Assembly: GCA_964017195.1 (NCBI GenBank)
Contig: OZ024896.1
Span: 2,105,987 to 2,169,986, forward strand
Source of the DNA: Siderastrea radians
Lineage: Eukaryota; Cnidaria; Anthozoa; Scleractinia; Rhizangiidae
Direction of reading: 5' to 3'
DNA length: 64,000 nt
Part shown: positions 23,401-32,116 of the stretch, piece after piece
Numbering within the stretch: position 1 is the first letter of the stretch
Layout of the letters: the number at the start of each line of letters is the position of its first letter
Position numbers and translations under genes: made by a program
The notes under the pieces: generated by a model
What the model was told of the DNA's origin: nothing
What the model saw: the letters and a program-made list of their open reading frames with translations, nothing else
The model's database searches: none

Positions 23401-25716
23401 CTTTGATTGAATTTAGTCGTTGAATAGCTTGTCTTTTGAGGTTATGGTCATAAGCAGAAATATTGCAGCAGTATAAAGTATCCCTTTAATATAATGGTCG
23501 ACTTTTATACGAAGACTTTTCGTCTGAGTGAAAAGTCTTTCAAATGGCCGAAGCCACCTCCATATTTCCCAGTGCAGTAATGGGAGCCTCGCACGAGGCT
23601 ACTGAGCGCGATGGCCCACAGCAAATGTTTTGCAAGTGAGTCACTGGACCTTCTCTGCGATTTGCTATTCTAGCAGTCTGTTTTCAGTTTTTCTCGAGAG
23701 CCATTTTTTTAATTAAAAAATTCCTTCCCACTATTAATTATCACACGTGACCACCTAATCTAGCGTTTCCGACCACCACCTAAATGGGACAAAATAATAT
23801 CGAATAATACCCGATCGTTATGTTTGGAACGTAAGCCTACAACAATTCACTGCAAATGCTCGCAAACACACCGATCCGACACCGAGTATCTCTATCCATG
23901 TGGTAGTTCACAAAAACCTCGCTGCAAAGTGTGCTAGCAAAGAAACTATATCAAGTCGTCGATTCGAACTTAAGCTTACAACAATTCACTGCAAGTGCTC
24001 GCAAACACACCGAGTATCTCTACCCAGTAGTTCACAAAACCTTGCTGCAAAATTTGCAAGTCAAAAAGAGAAGCGAGTCCACGATTGTCTACCCGGTAGT
24101 TTTCCTATGTTTCCGTCTTTCGCATATCCTAGTCCAGCTCGTTGACGGAACGAAAGAACGTCGCTCTTTTTTTTTTTTTAGAGTTTTCAAAATCTAAGCA
24201 AAGAGGTTTTGGTAACGAAATAATATCGAATACCCGATCGTTATGTTTCGAACGTAAGCCTACAACAATTCACTGCAAATGCTCGCAAACACCGATCCGA
24301 CACCGAGTATCTCTATCCATGCGGTAGTTCACAAAAACCTCGCTGTAAAGTGTGGTAGCAAAAAAACTATATCAAGTCGTCGATTCGAACTTAAGCTTAC
24401 AACAATTCACTGCAAGTGCTCGCAAACACACCGAGTATCTCTACCCAGTAGTTCACAAAACCTTGCTACAAAATTTGCAAGTCAAAAAGAGAAGCGAATC
24501 CACGATCGTCTACCCGGTAGTTTTCCTATGTTTCCGTCTTTCGCAAATCCTAGTCCAGCTCGTTGACGGAACGAAAGAACGTCGCTCTTTTTTTTTTTAG
24601 AGTTTTCAAAATCTAAGCAAAGAGGTTTTGGTAACGAAATCTTACAGGTTTCCGCGCCAACGTTAATTTTGCCGAGTTTACCTCACACTTGCGACAAACG
24701 CGCGAGATGTTACTCCGGGTCACCGAATTCGCGCGCATTTATTGTCTACAGATGAACGGTAACTGACCGGTTTAATACCTTGTAAAGCAGTAGTTTGTAA
24801 AACCTAGCGATTTAACCGGGCGTATAAAAACGGAAATCGATACTGTTTAATTTCTCAAAAGTCAAAGAATTCAAATACATTTGGTGGTCGAATATATTAT
24901 AGTTCTTATTTTAGAAACTGAATTACATTAGCGGATCTTTACTGCCCAGACAACGCTGTCGAATAATGCGATGAACGATATCGTATCTTCGCGCCGCCGT
25001 ACAATATCCTCTACATATTTACTATATGTAAACGGCAAAACGAACGTGAATCAACGGCGGTTATTCGAAGAGAAGAAAATTTCACCAGTAAGCCGTAATT
25101 TTTTTGAGCGAAAGAAAGGAGTTTCAAACCTGAAACAGCTGAAACACCATCACATTCGCCACGAATTAACAAATATAAATTGGTATCAACCGGGTTATAG
25201 TTTTGTTAATATCTCTTTGTGAATGAAATAGGGTTTCAATAATAATATTGTAACAATTACGTAGGGTTTTAAACTGATTTTGTCCATAAACAATCAACTG
25301 AGTATAGTGCAGCCATTGCAGATGTGAAACCGCTATGGGAGGAAAACATCAGAAGATGTAACAGGGAACATCAAAGTGGAATTAGTGAACCATCTAGTAG
25401 AAATAGCTGGGGAAATAGCCTACCTCACAGTACCAAGATTAACGTTAAGTATCAGCTTATTGCATTTGCTGTAGCTAAAGGAAAAGTGCATTTTACCTGT
25501 TCCTCGACGAGAGGCTCAATTCCATTCGACAGCGTCACTATCGTGCTTGGATACTAGTTTTTCAAATATTGCTAGTAGTTCCCTCAAAGGGTTTGAATAA
25601 GCCAAAGCTTTTTCTAAAAAAATGACACACAGGACAGTGTACTCACCTGACAGTAAAGGGAGAAGACAAACGAAGAATATTATCCAGAAATACAGCTTAA
25701 CATTACACAGCACCAT
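1..25716 (-). CDS. Multi-exon host gene: signal peptide, F5/8C, 2x FTP, F5/8C, many FN3 (partial)
   Basis: Twenty exons on the minus strand, listed separately below, join with matching splice phases into one open reading frame of about 1,358 codons that continues past the left window edge. Order of domains: signal peptide, F5/8-type-C (discoidin) domain, two FTP (fucolectin/tachylectin-4/pentraxin) domains, a second F5/8-type-C domain, then FN3 domains. F5/8C and FTP domains usually bind carbohydrate or lipid, and FN3 arrays are typical of cell-surface receptors, so an extracellular receptor or adhesion role is inferred. The last clear exon resembles the membrane-proximal FN3 of receptor-type tyrosine phosphatases, but no transmembrane or catalytic part is in view. 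Most domain exons are symmetric (phase 1 to 1). The transcript is predicted from splice signals only. Confidence 0.85.
48..2417. other. Intron-like gap without a recognised feature
   Basis: A 2.4-kb stretch between the candidate edge exon and the FN3 exon. It has a 22-nt poly-T run near 264-286 and several short ORFs with no domain resemblance. No mobile element was recognised. Confidence 0.5.
2418..2520 (-). CDS. Exon 18: start of another FN3 domain (membrane-proximal type)
   Basis: A 103-bp exon, phase 1 to 2, acceptor CTCTTAG, donor GTAATT. The product PLPPVVQELTNKIVSES followed by VIQLWPAEQRNGPIR resembles the first strands of the juxtamembrane FN3 domains of receptor protein tyrosine phosphatases. 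The resemblance is by eye. Confidence 0.6.
2911..3100 (-). CDS. Exon 17: second half of a split FN3 domain
   Basis: A 190-bp exon, phase 0 to 1, with a CAAG acceptor and a GTAAGT donor. The product has VKDLVPGTSYTFEVYGTSDCG, the E-G strands of an FN3 domain. The intron before it carries the hairpin element at 3191-3352. Confidence 0.75.
3191..3352. repeat. Hairpin element (possible MITE) in an FN3 intron
   Basis: Positions 3205-3233 and 3310-3338 are perfect 29-nt inverted copies. The match continues imperfectly outward to about 3191 and 3352. The loop is about 76 nt. The size and symmetry suggest a foldback MITE. A TATCAGGTGA string from the left arm recurs at 3891-3900. Confidence 0.7.
4310..4416 (-). 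CDS. Exon 16: first half of a split FN3 domain
   Basis: A 107-bp exon, phase 1 to 0. The product PDAPWGLTASNYDQTQ and VTLKWKEP matches the A-C strands of an FN3 domain. Together with the 190-bp exon at 2911-3100 it makes 297 bp, the same as the neighbouring single-exon FN3 units. Confidence 0.75.
4905..5213 (-). CDS. Exon 15: FN3 domain
   Basis: A 309-bp phase 1-1 exon. The product starts APSIGPDNVDFSKVNETT, has the core Trp in YNITWAPLP, and ends YQMSVRAYTGAGPGPYGP, the typical FN3 pattern. Acceptor ATTAG, donor GTAAGT. Confidence 0.85.
5214..6156. other. Intron with a short tandem duplication
   Basis: Holds two adjacent copies of a CGTTAATCGATTGATTAA-type unit near 5601-5637 and the start of the 1.2-kb tandem array from about 5747. 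No gene is seen. Confidence 0.5.
6157..6453 (-). CDS. Exon 14: FN3 domain, tandem copy a
   Basis: The most diverged of the three copies. It differs from copies b and c by two residues in the YSHRNDPLRVYTE stretch (N to K, L to Q). Splice sites and frame are intact. Confidence 0.85.
7374..7670 (-). CDS. Exon 13: FN3 domain, tandem copy b
   Basis: The second of three copies of the same 297-bp FN3 exon, 1,217 bp from each neighbour. The open frame and both splice sites (CATCAG acceptor, GTAAGG donor) are kept. Confidence 0.85.
8591..8887 (-). CDS. Exon 12: FN3 domain, tandem copy c
   Basis: A 297-bp phase 1-1 exon for an FN3 domain (NLSWSRPRQENGIIRNYTLF, then VTYDFYVRAVT). It appears identical to the exon at 7374-7670, and the surrounding introns are duplicated too. 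Because the exon is symmetric, all three copies can be included without changing frame. Confidence 0.85.
9621..9923 (-). CDS. Exon 11: FN3 domain
   Basis: A 303-bp phase 1-1 exon for one FN3 domain with NWQLPPADSRNGIITGFKLF and YTEYEFQVLAFTSVGDGP. It is clearly the closest relative of exon 10 and is probably a duplicate of it. Confidence 0.85.
9924..10608. other. Intron without a recognised feature
   Basis: Between two related FN3 exons. It contains only short chance ORFs; no repeat family was recognised. Confidence 0.5.
10609..10914 (-). CDS. Exon 10: FN3 domain
   Basis: A 306-bp symmetric exon encoding one complete fibronectin type III domain: proline-rich start, core Trp in SWQLP, GIILGFKLLYR, and the YTEYEFQVLAFSSVGNGP strand that marks the FN3 F-G region. 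Acceptor TTTTAG, donor GTAAGT. Confidence 0.85.
11230..11730 (+). mobile_element. Decayed non-LTR retrotransposon (LINE) 3' fragment
   Basis: Across frames the plus strand reads pieces such as ITKLQAVQNSQ, LAADQRS and KCMNNLTPPYLCDRD, which follow the C-terminal order of CR1/L2-type LINE reverse transcriptases (ITKLQxxQN, LNWLPxxxR, KCLNNLxPxYL). Stops and frameshifts are frequent. It lies in the intron between FN3 exon 10 and the F5/8C domain. Confidence 0.55.
11887..12034 (-). CDS. Exon 9: second half of F5/8-type-C domain 2
   Basis: A 148-bp exon, phase 0 to 1. The product reads IFNGNDKRHN, then ARFIRFQPTDFHNRKALRVE and VYG, the standard end of a discoidin domain. Its size and phase match exon 3. 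Confidence 0.85.
12679..12986 (-). CDS. Exon 8: first half of F5/8-type-C domain 2
   Basis: A 308-bp exon, phase 1 to 0. The product starts ACQIQALGLANSYTFP, has KARLNGFGTWTP, YLQIDLQYGFFICAVATQG and a WTLQYKLLFS strand. The usual GMESG-type opening is replaced by GLANSYTF, so this copy is more diverged than domain 1. Confidence 0.85.
13575..13769 (-). CDS. Exon 7: second half of FTP domain 2
   Basis: A 195-bp phase 1-1 exon with a pyrimidine-rich CATCAG acceptor and a GTATGT donor. The product includes CGSFNYSVPFGQGASFFC, GRYVTIRN and LTLCEVEVYSARK, closing the second FTP domain. Confidence 0.85.
14214..14471 (-). CDS. Exon 6: first half of FTP domain 2
   Basis: A 258-bp phase 1-1 exon. 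The product reads ENLAYNKSTSQSSIYSD, then RAVDGKINTDY, CSHTKDGRYAWWRVDLG and VYVVNR, the same order of motifs as exon 4. The donor is one of two overlapping GTAGG sites, so the left border may be off by 4 bases. Confidence 0.85.
15027..15846. mobile_element. PIF/Harbinger-like non-autonomous element
   Basis: The ends are inverted: left GGGGCCGTTTACATGAGAG, right (reverse complement) GGGCCCGTTTAAATGAAAAG, both followed by AGGGTG. Each is flanked by TTA (15024-15026 and 15847-15849). A 3-bp TTA/TAA target duplication is the PIF/Harbinger hallmark. An 83-codon basic ORF (15396-15647, plus) may be a remnant of an internal gene but has no clear domain. The element is in the intron between the two FTP domains. 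Confidence 0.75.
16268..16447 (-). CDS. Exon 5: second half of FTP domain 1
   Basis: A 180-bp phase 1-1 exon bounded by CTGACAG and GTAATT. The product contains the FTP closing part: CYGFYGQLNTGRYVGIRT followed by LQLCEVEVYSR. A 2.6-kb intron full of mobile-element remnants separates it from exon 4. Confidence 0.8.
16940..17650. mobile_element. Second MITE with long inverted ends
   Basis: The left end near 16941 (ACTTTACACAAGTCCGGGCT) and the reverse complement of the right end (CCTTTACACGAACCCGAGCT, from about 17647) agree over about 40 nt, continuing through GGAG-CT-CCCC-GGT-AGGTCA. Internal sequence has CCGGGTTA and GACCCGGGTCAG repeats. The style is like the element at 15027. The target duplication could not be fixed. 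Confidence 0.65.
17651..18121. other. Intron stretch without a recognised feature
   Basis: AT-rich sequence between the MITE and the Penelope-like fragment. The 70-codon ORF on the minus strand shows no domain. Confidence 0.4.
18175..18226 (-). ncRNA. Hammerhead-type ribozyme motif, left arm
   Basis: On the minus strand, CTGATGA (18219-18213), a perfect stem GTTCGG / CCGAAC with a TTGGT loop, then GAAA (18194-18191). This is the better-preserved of the two cores, and it points away from the enclosed GIY-YIG fragment. Confidence 0.55.
18745..18810 (+). ncRNA. Hammerhead-type ribozyme motif, right arm
   Basis: CTGATGA at 18756-18762, an 18-nt stem-loop candidate, then GAAA at 18781-18784, the two conserved boxes of a hammerhead core. 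Stem II is imperfect in this copy (GCTCGG against CCGAAC). Penelope-like elements are known to carry hammerheads in their terminal repeats. Stems I and III were not established. Confidence 0.5.
19069..19335 (-). CDS. Exon 4: first half of FTP (fucolectin-type) domain 1
   Basis: The product starts ENLAARKNTDQSSTYS and contains KAVDGNPDT, HCSHTKKDNPSWWRVDLG and VYEVHIVNR, the signature strands of the eel-fucolectin/tachylectin-4/pentraxin (FTP) fold, which often binds fucose with a bound calcium. The exon is 267 bp with phase 1 borders. The only donor that fits is GCAAGT, a GC-AG intron. Confidence 0.85.
19858..20005 (-). CDS. Exon 3: second half of F5/8-type-C domain 1
   Basis: A 148-bp exon, phase 0 to phase 1, flanked by TTTTAG and GTAAAT. 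The product starts IFIGNNDRNTENKH and ends RTEVFG, matching the closing strands of a discoidin domain (FxGNxDxxT ... RxExxG). Its phase and length equal those of the exon at 11887-12034, which closes the second F5/8C domain. Confidence 0.85.
20384..20421. repeat. Trinucleotide microsatellite (TGA)n
   Basis: About twelve GAT/TGA units next to the donor of the first F5/8C exon. Length changes here could affect splicing of that exon. Confidence 0.9.
20434..20726 (-). CDS. Exon 2: first half of F5/8-type-C (discoidin) domain 1
   Basis: Begins after a TTTCAG acceptor (phase 1) and reads Gly-Asp-Cys-Thr-Asp with the classic LGMESGKIPDN start of F5/8C domains, then ARLN-like (GRLNNAGAWCA), YLQIDL, and a TQGNSQADQWVESYTLQ strand. 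It ends at a GTTAGG donor in phase 0. An ATC/GAT trinucleotide repeat (about 20384-20421) lies just inside the following intron, close to this donor. Confidence 0.85.
21692..21803. repeat. Degenerate CTTCCACACTTCCA-type short repeat
   Basis: Repeated CTTCCACA/CTTCCAAG words in the first intron, with no fixed period. Confidence 0.6.
22310..22476. repeat. Palindromic element with ~28-nt imperfect arms
   Basis: An ATTGAATACGAGTACGACTT arm near 22310-22338 is inverted at 22446-22476 with a few mismatches. It is probably a small MITE in the first intron. Confidence 0.45.
23811..24640. repeat. Two ~422-bp tandem units, each with two internal sub-repeats
   Basis: A segment starting CCGATCGTTATGTTT recurs 423 bp later (23811 and 24234). 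The segment ending in the poly-T stretch after GTCGCTC recurs at 24160 and 24581. Inside each unit, a block beginning ACAACAATTCACTGCAA and ending near TTCACAAAACCT occurs twice, giving four sub-repeats. The copies are about 95% alike by eye. Confidence 0.85.
25647..25716 (-). CDS. Exon 1: signal peptide of the host F5/8C-FTP-FN3 gene
   Basis: The exon codes for 23 residues plus one base. It has Met-Val-Leu-Cys-Asn-Val-Lys followed by a strongly hydrophobic core (Tyr-Phe-Trp-Ile-Ile-Phe-Phe-Val-Cys-Leu-Leu-Pro-Leu-Leu-Ser), a typical secretory signal. It ends at a GTGAGT donor in phase 1, which matches the acceptor of the F5/8C exon at 20726. An upstream in-frame ATG at 25767 would add 17 residues before the hydrophobic core, so the inner ATG at 25716 is preferred. 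Confidence 0.7.
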
Positions 25717-27931
25717 GTTGGTATAATGGTACGTGTGAGGGCGTATCAGTCTGAGCTTCAGATACATTTAGTTTGCTTTCGTCATATCAGCACAATGATG
25801 GATAGCTGTGGGTTTCGTTTTACTAAAATAGTGCGTGTAACAATTTGGCATATATATCGAAGCAAACTGACATTCGCGCCTTAAATTATCGTTCGCCGGC
25901 GAACGATTACTTTGCGTGCTCGTTACATGAAGCTTTTTGGCTTAACCGTCCAACCAATCACGCTTTTTGATAGATAATTCACATAGCAACTAAAATATAA
26001 AGATTTTTACGATTGGTTATTGACTAGGTAGTGAAAGCGAGGTTGGCTTCATGTTCGCATCCCCGACGCCACGTGGGGACGTCATTTGTATCCGGTTGCA
26101 AAGACGCGAGTTTGGAATGAGCGGCTTTGAATGGGATTTTGTCGCTTCAGTGGCTCCAGCTCATGGAAAATGTTTGAGGAAACTTGTGATTTTATGTTGT
26201 ACTGCGTTTTTACGGTCGATTTGGGATTAGAATGTGGAGTTTTGTCTTCGGAAGAAGACGCGATCGATGCAGATTGTGATCGACTTGTTTGAGTCAGCTG
26301 ATACGAGATATGTTATAGAAATTATGCTGTGTTTTCCGCAAAAATATCAACAGAATTGCTCGATAATGATTACTTAGATGTTTTCAATTCTCCTAGAAGA
26401 CTTGATTCTTTATTTCTTTGTTTTTATGTAGCTTTTTTGGGATAATAAACATTGCGTGTGTCGGAGAAGTTATAATTGAAGTGCGAGGTGTCACATTTCA
26501 TTCTCTACTTTTTTTCCTCTACTTGTTTCTAACTTATTGTGCGGACATCAGAGGATCAAAATGAAACTGTTTATCTCCAATACTGCCATAAATTTTCTCT
26601 ATCATTGCTCTGCAACATTTTTTGGGGGAAAATAGGTGGAAACTTTATAATTATTATACTAATAGTATTTTACATTTCATCATTTTATTATTATATATGA
26701 AAAGATTTTATTTGCTTAAATATTTCATTTTGTTAACCCTTTCAGGTACATTTTCTTGTATCCAAGTAACTGTAAACAGATTCTAAAGTTATTGGGTTTT
26801 GATTTATTATGGAGGAGCTGGTTTGGTATTGTCTGTTGCTGAGCCTGTTCCTGGATTCATCCACACTATGTCACATGACATAAGGTCCTCCTTGTGTTCA
26901 TCTTCACAAAAATTGGTTTCAGAAGTGGGATTCATGGTATTCTGACAGTTTAAGAAGCTGATCTATTGTAGATTACTTATTTCTGACATGTATATATATG
27001 AAAAGATTGAAATTTTATAAGATAATTGTGTTTTGCTATTAGTGTGTTTCTGTGTTGCGTGACATGACATCTTTCTAGTTCAACAAAAGTGCCATCAAAT
27101 AGTTGACCAAATTGTCATTTCAATGTTTTAGAATTTTAACATGTATCTGTTTAGGATATTTTTACACTTTTTGTGGCAGATTTGTATCTTAAAATCTTAT
27201 GAAATTTGGCTGTCCTACATTTTGTAGAAAGTTAAGTTGGAAAACGTGACAACTTTGAACCCAACTGTCAACCAATCAGCTTGACAAGTAACATCTTAAG
27301 TGCTGTCAGCCTTATTACTGCATACTGTAAATACTTTTGCAAGTCCAAAAAGGTTCCCAGCTACAAAAGTCTTGACTGTAGCAAAGCATAATAGAGTTTT
27401 TTCCTCAGTTAAGTATTAAAAAATTAGCATAAATGACGTCACGACTCCCTAGGGGGCACCTGTCAATCAAAACGTTGCCAACAATGAACAAAAAATTTTA
27501 TGCTCTCAAAAACCATATATAGTTTTGCATACTTCCTGTGTTTTGTTTCGTTGTAAAAGCCACTAAGCTGATCACCTTAAAAGTGGCCCAAAAAAGAAAT
27601 TTTAAAGGGTTTTAATTACGATAGTGGTGCCCGCTAGCTGGTTGGCTAAAATAACATGCTATTTCAGAGTATTAATCGCAAAAAAGCGTGTTCTGTCCCT
27701 CAGAAGTACAGGGGGGGGAGGGGAGAATTTCTTGTTCGCACCTGCTTTTTTTAGTAGCTGTACGTTTTCCCCTTAGACACATTTGGGGCAAGGTTTAGTT
27801 AAAATCGGTTGCTAGGGTTTCGAGATATGACGCCATAAATAGCCTAAGATCATAGAATATCAGATACAAGAATGTGAACATCAATGTATCACACCATAGA
27901 TTAAGAATGGGTATGAAATGTTGGCAAAAGC
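25717..27931. other. Upstream flank of the host gene; no gene seen
   Basis: The likely promoter side of the minus-strand host gene. It contains a perfect 16-nt palindrome CGTTCGCCGGCGAACG near 25889-25904, a G-run near 27710, and AT-rich sequence. No coding region or repeat family was recognised. Confidence 0.5.
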
Positions 27932-28162
27932 AGTAGTAAAGCTGGAATTTAACCAATACCACCTCATCCGAACACCTGTATTTGCCTCTTTTAAACCACC
28001 GAGCGCAGAAAGCGAAGCAAGCAGGATGGAGGGGGGGGGAAGGCAGTACCAGCGCGGATGTGTCACGGAAAATATTTCGTATTGAAGTCACGTCAGCTAT
28101 AGAATATAAATATTTTTTCCAATTGAAGAAATATCTGCGATAGTATATGTACCAAGATGGCA
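27932..28162. repeat. Polinton left terminal inverted repeat (~231 bp)
   Basis: Inverted copy of 59304-59528. Differences include the length of a G/C homopolymer and about ten substitutions. The inner border falls after ATGGCA, so the polymerase start codon (28157) lies inside the repeat. Confidence 0.95.
28144..28148 (+). promoter_or_regulatory. TATAT motif 8 nt before the polymerase ATG
   Basis: Member of a motif series found immediately before most genes of the element. It lies within the terminal repeat and is mirrored at 59315-59322. Confidence 0.5.
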
Positions 28163-31100
28163 AGCATTACCCAACAAGCCGCTGAAGAATTTTTACAAAA
28201 CTTTTTTGCGGAAATGTCGCCAGAAGATGAGCAGTATATGATGCAATTGCTAGCGGAAAAAGCGCCGGCAGCGGGGCCTCTCCGCGAGGTTGTTCAGAAC
28301 ATTTTGGATGAACCAGTTCCTCAACGAGTGAAGGAACGGTTATCGAAACCGCTTCTTCCAGGAAAAAATAAACCAATCACGCCTCCAAGGAAGAAAAAGG
28401 AACTAAAAAGGCGGGCAATATTGAAAGAGTTTGATCCAATTCAACCGGCAAAGAAGAGAGAAGAAAAGACTTACGAGGTCATACTTTCAAATTTGTTTAA
28501 AAGAGGTGAGGAAGAGGAAGATGTAGAAGAGGAAGGCCGTCGTTACATCTTCTGGAGAAAAAGTCAAGGACTTGAAAATAATCTTAGAGAACAGTTCATG
28601 GGAAAGATAAGGGAGAAGGTCAGAACAGCAGCCTACTTGCGCCACTACTATTCTTATTGGTTGGAAAACATCGAAGACGGGACTATTATCCTGTATTATA
28701 AAAACTCAGGGGGCTCACCTTGGATAAACAGATATGATGAAGCAGAAAACTGGTTGAGAGAAAAGGAGGAGGCGCGCCTGAACATTGATAACATCGAAAG
28801 ACCAAACACAAAATGGGTGTTTAGGGGTTATTCTGATGTTGATGTAAAGGTCGTGCTCGACCGACAGCCACTGTTGGGCACAGGCCCCTTGCAAGACTGG
28901 CTGCGTAACCTTGCGCATTCGCGGGCGGGACCAATGGTAACACTGGACACCTACCAGGACAACTTGTGTCTCTGGCGCTGCATTGCGGTGCACCGCGGTG
29001 CAAGACCAGATCGAAGCACAACAGCAGCACGAGAGCTTGCTAAGAGTTCCTTTAAACTCAGAGCTGCTCCAAACGACAGCCCGAAAACATCGTTCGATGA
29101 ACTTGATCGGGTTGAAAGACACCTGAATCAGGGAGCAGCTTTCTCGGATTGGCTCGGTATCCGTGTGTATGAGCCTGTGCGCGTGGAGGGTGAAGTGGTA
29201 TGGCACCTTAGGCGGAACCCGCCGGCCAAGTTGACGAACATTCTGACAATCGGAATTTACGAGGGGCACGCGTTCATCATCAAGGATATTTTGCAGCTTG
29301 CAAGAACGTATGCATGTGTTCATTGCCGTGCAAGATTCACTCAAGCTTGCAACCTTCAACGGCATACCGAAAGGTGCGTCCAAGGGAAGACGGTGATCGA
29401 TTGCCCGGCCGAAAGAGTTGAAACACCGCAGACATCTTTCGAGAAGGCCTTCTACCCTAAACATTGTGCTTCCCAAGAATCACTTCGGTGGCTTGAACGA
29501 GAAGCCGAGCGGTGGAAAATTCACATTCACCACGCAATGTGTGGGCACGGCGGCGAGCGATGGGTTGAGCGCGCTCCTGTCGACGGGTACAACCATGAAA
29601 CGAGGACTGTATTTCAATACCACGGCTGCCACTGGCACGGATGCCGAAAATGTTGCCCGAACGATCGTGATAAAATCATTGCCTACAATGACCAAACACG
29701 AGAAGACCGGTTCAAACCAATTGTAAAACGCACAAAAGCGCTCCGAGCTGCTGGCTACGACATAATCGAGGCATGGGCGTGTGAAGTAGGGGAAATAGAT
29801 GTGGAGCTGCCACAGCCCCAGACGCAAAGCTTCCCACACGCGATCTTGTACGACTTCGAAATGTACGGTGATAAGAATCAGCGGAAAGAGCCGACAGGCA
29901 TGTTCACGATCGAGAACGCACACGCACCAATCTCGGTGAGCGTCAGGGACACCCTGGATCGTGAGCCCACACACATCTGTGAAAAAGACCCAGCGGAGCT
30001 GGTCCGTAAGTTCATGGAAGAGCTGGAGCGGCGCAGGAAAAACATCCGAGCCAAAGTACGAGCAGCGTTCATGCCTGACGACGTGAGAATGCTTCCAAAA
30101 GCGCAGCGCATCAAAACCGAAGAATGGTGCGATCAGGTGCCAGTTCTCGGGTTCAACTCTGGGCGATGCGATCTGAGCCTGATCAGAGAACATTTCGCAG
30201 AGCGCCTATCTGACACAACCAGCAAAGTCAGAGTGGCGAAAAACGGAAACAAGATTATGTTCCTGCTCACTTAGGAATTTCGCTTCCTTGACATCATCAA
30301 CTACCTTGGCCCAGGGGGAACCAGCTATGAAAAGTGGACGAAAGCTTATGAATGCACAGCCGAGAAATCGTGGTTCCCATACGAGTGGTTCAATACCCCC
30401 GAAAAGCTCGACCACCCTGGGTTGCCGGACTATTCAGCGTGGTACTCACGCCTGAAGGGTGGCTACGTGCTCACTCGGGATGAATGGGAGGGGTGTAAGC
30501 GTCTGTTCAAAGAAAAGGGCATGCGCACTTTCGCAGACTGGCTGTGCTATTACAATAACCTCGACGTGGCCCCGGGCCTGGAAGCCTTTTAAAGAATGCG
30601 AGCCTTCTACACTGAGAAAGGGATCGACATCCTGAAAGACGCGGTCAGCATTCCGGGGGTTAGCTTGCATTACCTGCTCCGAGGCGCGGTTGAGCGGGGC
30701 GCGTAACTGTACAGCCCCGGCAAAGAAGCAGACGAGATGTTGAAAGGAGCTTTTGTTGGGGGGCCGAGCCTCGTGTTCACGCGGTACCGCGAAGTCGGGG
30801 TCACGAAGATCAGGACACATCAGACAGTGGAACCGCGTCTTTGCCAGCGCATCGTTGGTTACGACGCCAACGTCCCCTACCTGTCGACGATGTTGGAGGA
30901 AATGCCCTGCGGGAAGGAAATGGTTGTTCACTACACGGGCGGTTGGACTGCTAGAGCCACGCCGCATCTCGCACAAAGGCTAAAAAGCGGGACCTGGTTC
31001 GGATTCGCTGAAGTTGACATAGAGATCCCAGAGCCCCTGCGGCCAAAGTTTGAGGAGATGTGCCCGTTCTTTTACAACAAAAAGGTGCCTGTCGAAGCCG

Positions 31101-32116
31101 TGCCGCAGCAAATGCTTGACTACCTGAAGCGCACGGGGCGAAACCGCGGGGACGGAAAAAAGTTAGTGGGAGCGCTTTCAGCTAAAAGGCTACTGGGGTA
31201 CGCCCCTCTGCTACGCTGGTATGTCGATCACGGGGCGGTGATTACGGCTGTCTATCCAACGATCGACTATACCCCCGGCAAGGTCTTCGACTGGTTTGTG
31301 GAGCAGGTAACGGAGGCTCGCCGTACAGGAGACGTTGAAAAGAGCAAGGCGCTGCTTGCTGAGGTGTTCAAACTACTGGGAAACAGCGGGTACGGGAAGC
31401 TCATCGAAGCTTTGGAGCGGCAAACGAACGTGATTTACACCAGAGACGAGGAGGTCGTTGACAGAGCCTTGCGAAGCGCCTATTTCAGTGATCTAGACGA
31501 GGTCGGGCAAGCGTACGGGCTGGAAAGCCGAAAGCCTCGGATCACAATCAGACGGCCGTACCAGAACGGAATCGCTGTCTACCAGCTCGCAAAGCTTCGA
31601 ATGCTTGAATTTTATTATGACTTTCTTGACAGGTATTTTGATAGAAGAGACTTCGAGCTGATCCAGATGGACACGGACAGCAACTACGTGGCCATTTCTG
31701 CCGAGCGGCTTGAGGATGTGGTTCCGCCGGAGCTGCAAACAGAATTTGAGGCAAAAAAGCAGGAGTGGTTAGCTTGGGACAAGTGGAGCGGCCGCACTCC
31801 TGGGCTATTCAAGCTCGAATGCGAAGGTAGCAGGATGATTGCGCTCTCCTCGAGGTGTTATTACATCGAGGAACTGGAGGGCGAAAAAAAGAAGTTCAGC
31901 ACAAAGGGGATGTCAAAGAAACACAACGAGATCACGTGGCAGCGTTTCAAATCAGCGTTGGATGGCAGCAAGGACATGGCAACGAACATTGGTTTTCGCA
32001 TGAACAACGGGAGGATGGTTACGTACGAGCAGAAGCAGGGGCTGGGCGCTTGTTACGACAAACGCTGGGTATTGGAAGACGGCATTCACACAGAGCCGAT
32101 CGAGTTTCATGGTTAG
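28157..32116 (+). pseudogene. Protein-primed family B DNA polymerase, three in-frame stops
   Basis: This is the element's replicative polymerase. One frame of 1,320 codons is interrupted by stops at 30272, about 30591 and about 30704, with no frameshift. Visible parts in order: charged N-terminus; a DNLCLWR segment near residue 265 that recalls OTU-type protease starts; a C2H2-like CVHCRARF..LQRHTERC near 386; a HGCHWHGCRKCC segment near 490; exonuclease motif YDFEMYGD near 564; exonuclease-like FNSGRCDLS near 670; polymerase motif A YDANVPYLS near 901; motif B NSGYGK near 1075; motif C DTDS near 1171. The ATG at 28157 is chosen because it sits after a TATAT motif at the terminal-repeat border. 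Catalytic motifs lie on both sides of the stops, so the copy is unlikely to work. Confidence 0.93.

Larger units (their letters stand above)
20727..25646. other. Large first intron of the host gene
   Basis: A 4.9-kb intron between the signal-peptide exon and the first F5/8C exon. It holds the short repeat at 21692, the palindrome at 22310 and the tandem array at 23811. The several 60-95-codon ORFs in it have no recognisable domain and those in the array overlap repeat units. Confidence 0.6.

Noticed and set aside
23811..24640. CRISPR-like array
   Set aside because: Units are long, spacer-free tandem copies in a eukaryotic intron.
24971..25557. Plus-strand ORFs of 77-83 codons near the host gene start
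   Set aside because: No domain, no codon or splice evidence; likely chance ORFs in the first intron.
28715..30193. Long minus-strand ORFs (253 and 237 codons) inside the polymerase gene
   Set aside because: They lie antisense to clear polymerase motifs and show no domain; they are shadows of a GC-richer coding region.
30446..30976. 176-codon minus-strand ORF
   Set aside because: Antisense to the polymerase frame, including the motif A region; no protein-like features of its own.
28157..32116. Stop-codon recoding or introns in the polymerase
   Set aside because: Three stops in one frame without splice signals, and similar damage in most neighbouring genes, fit decay better.
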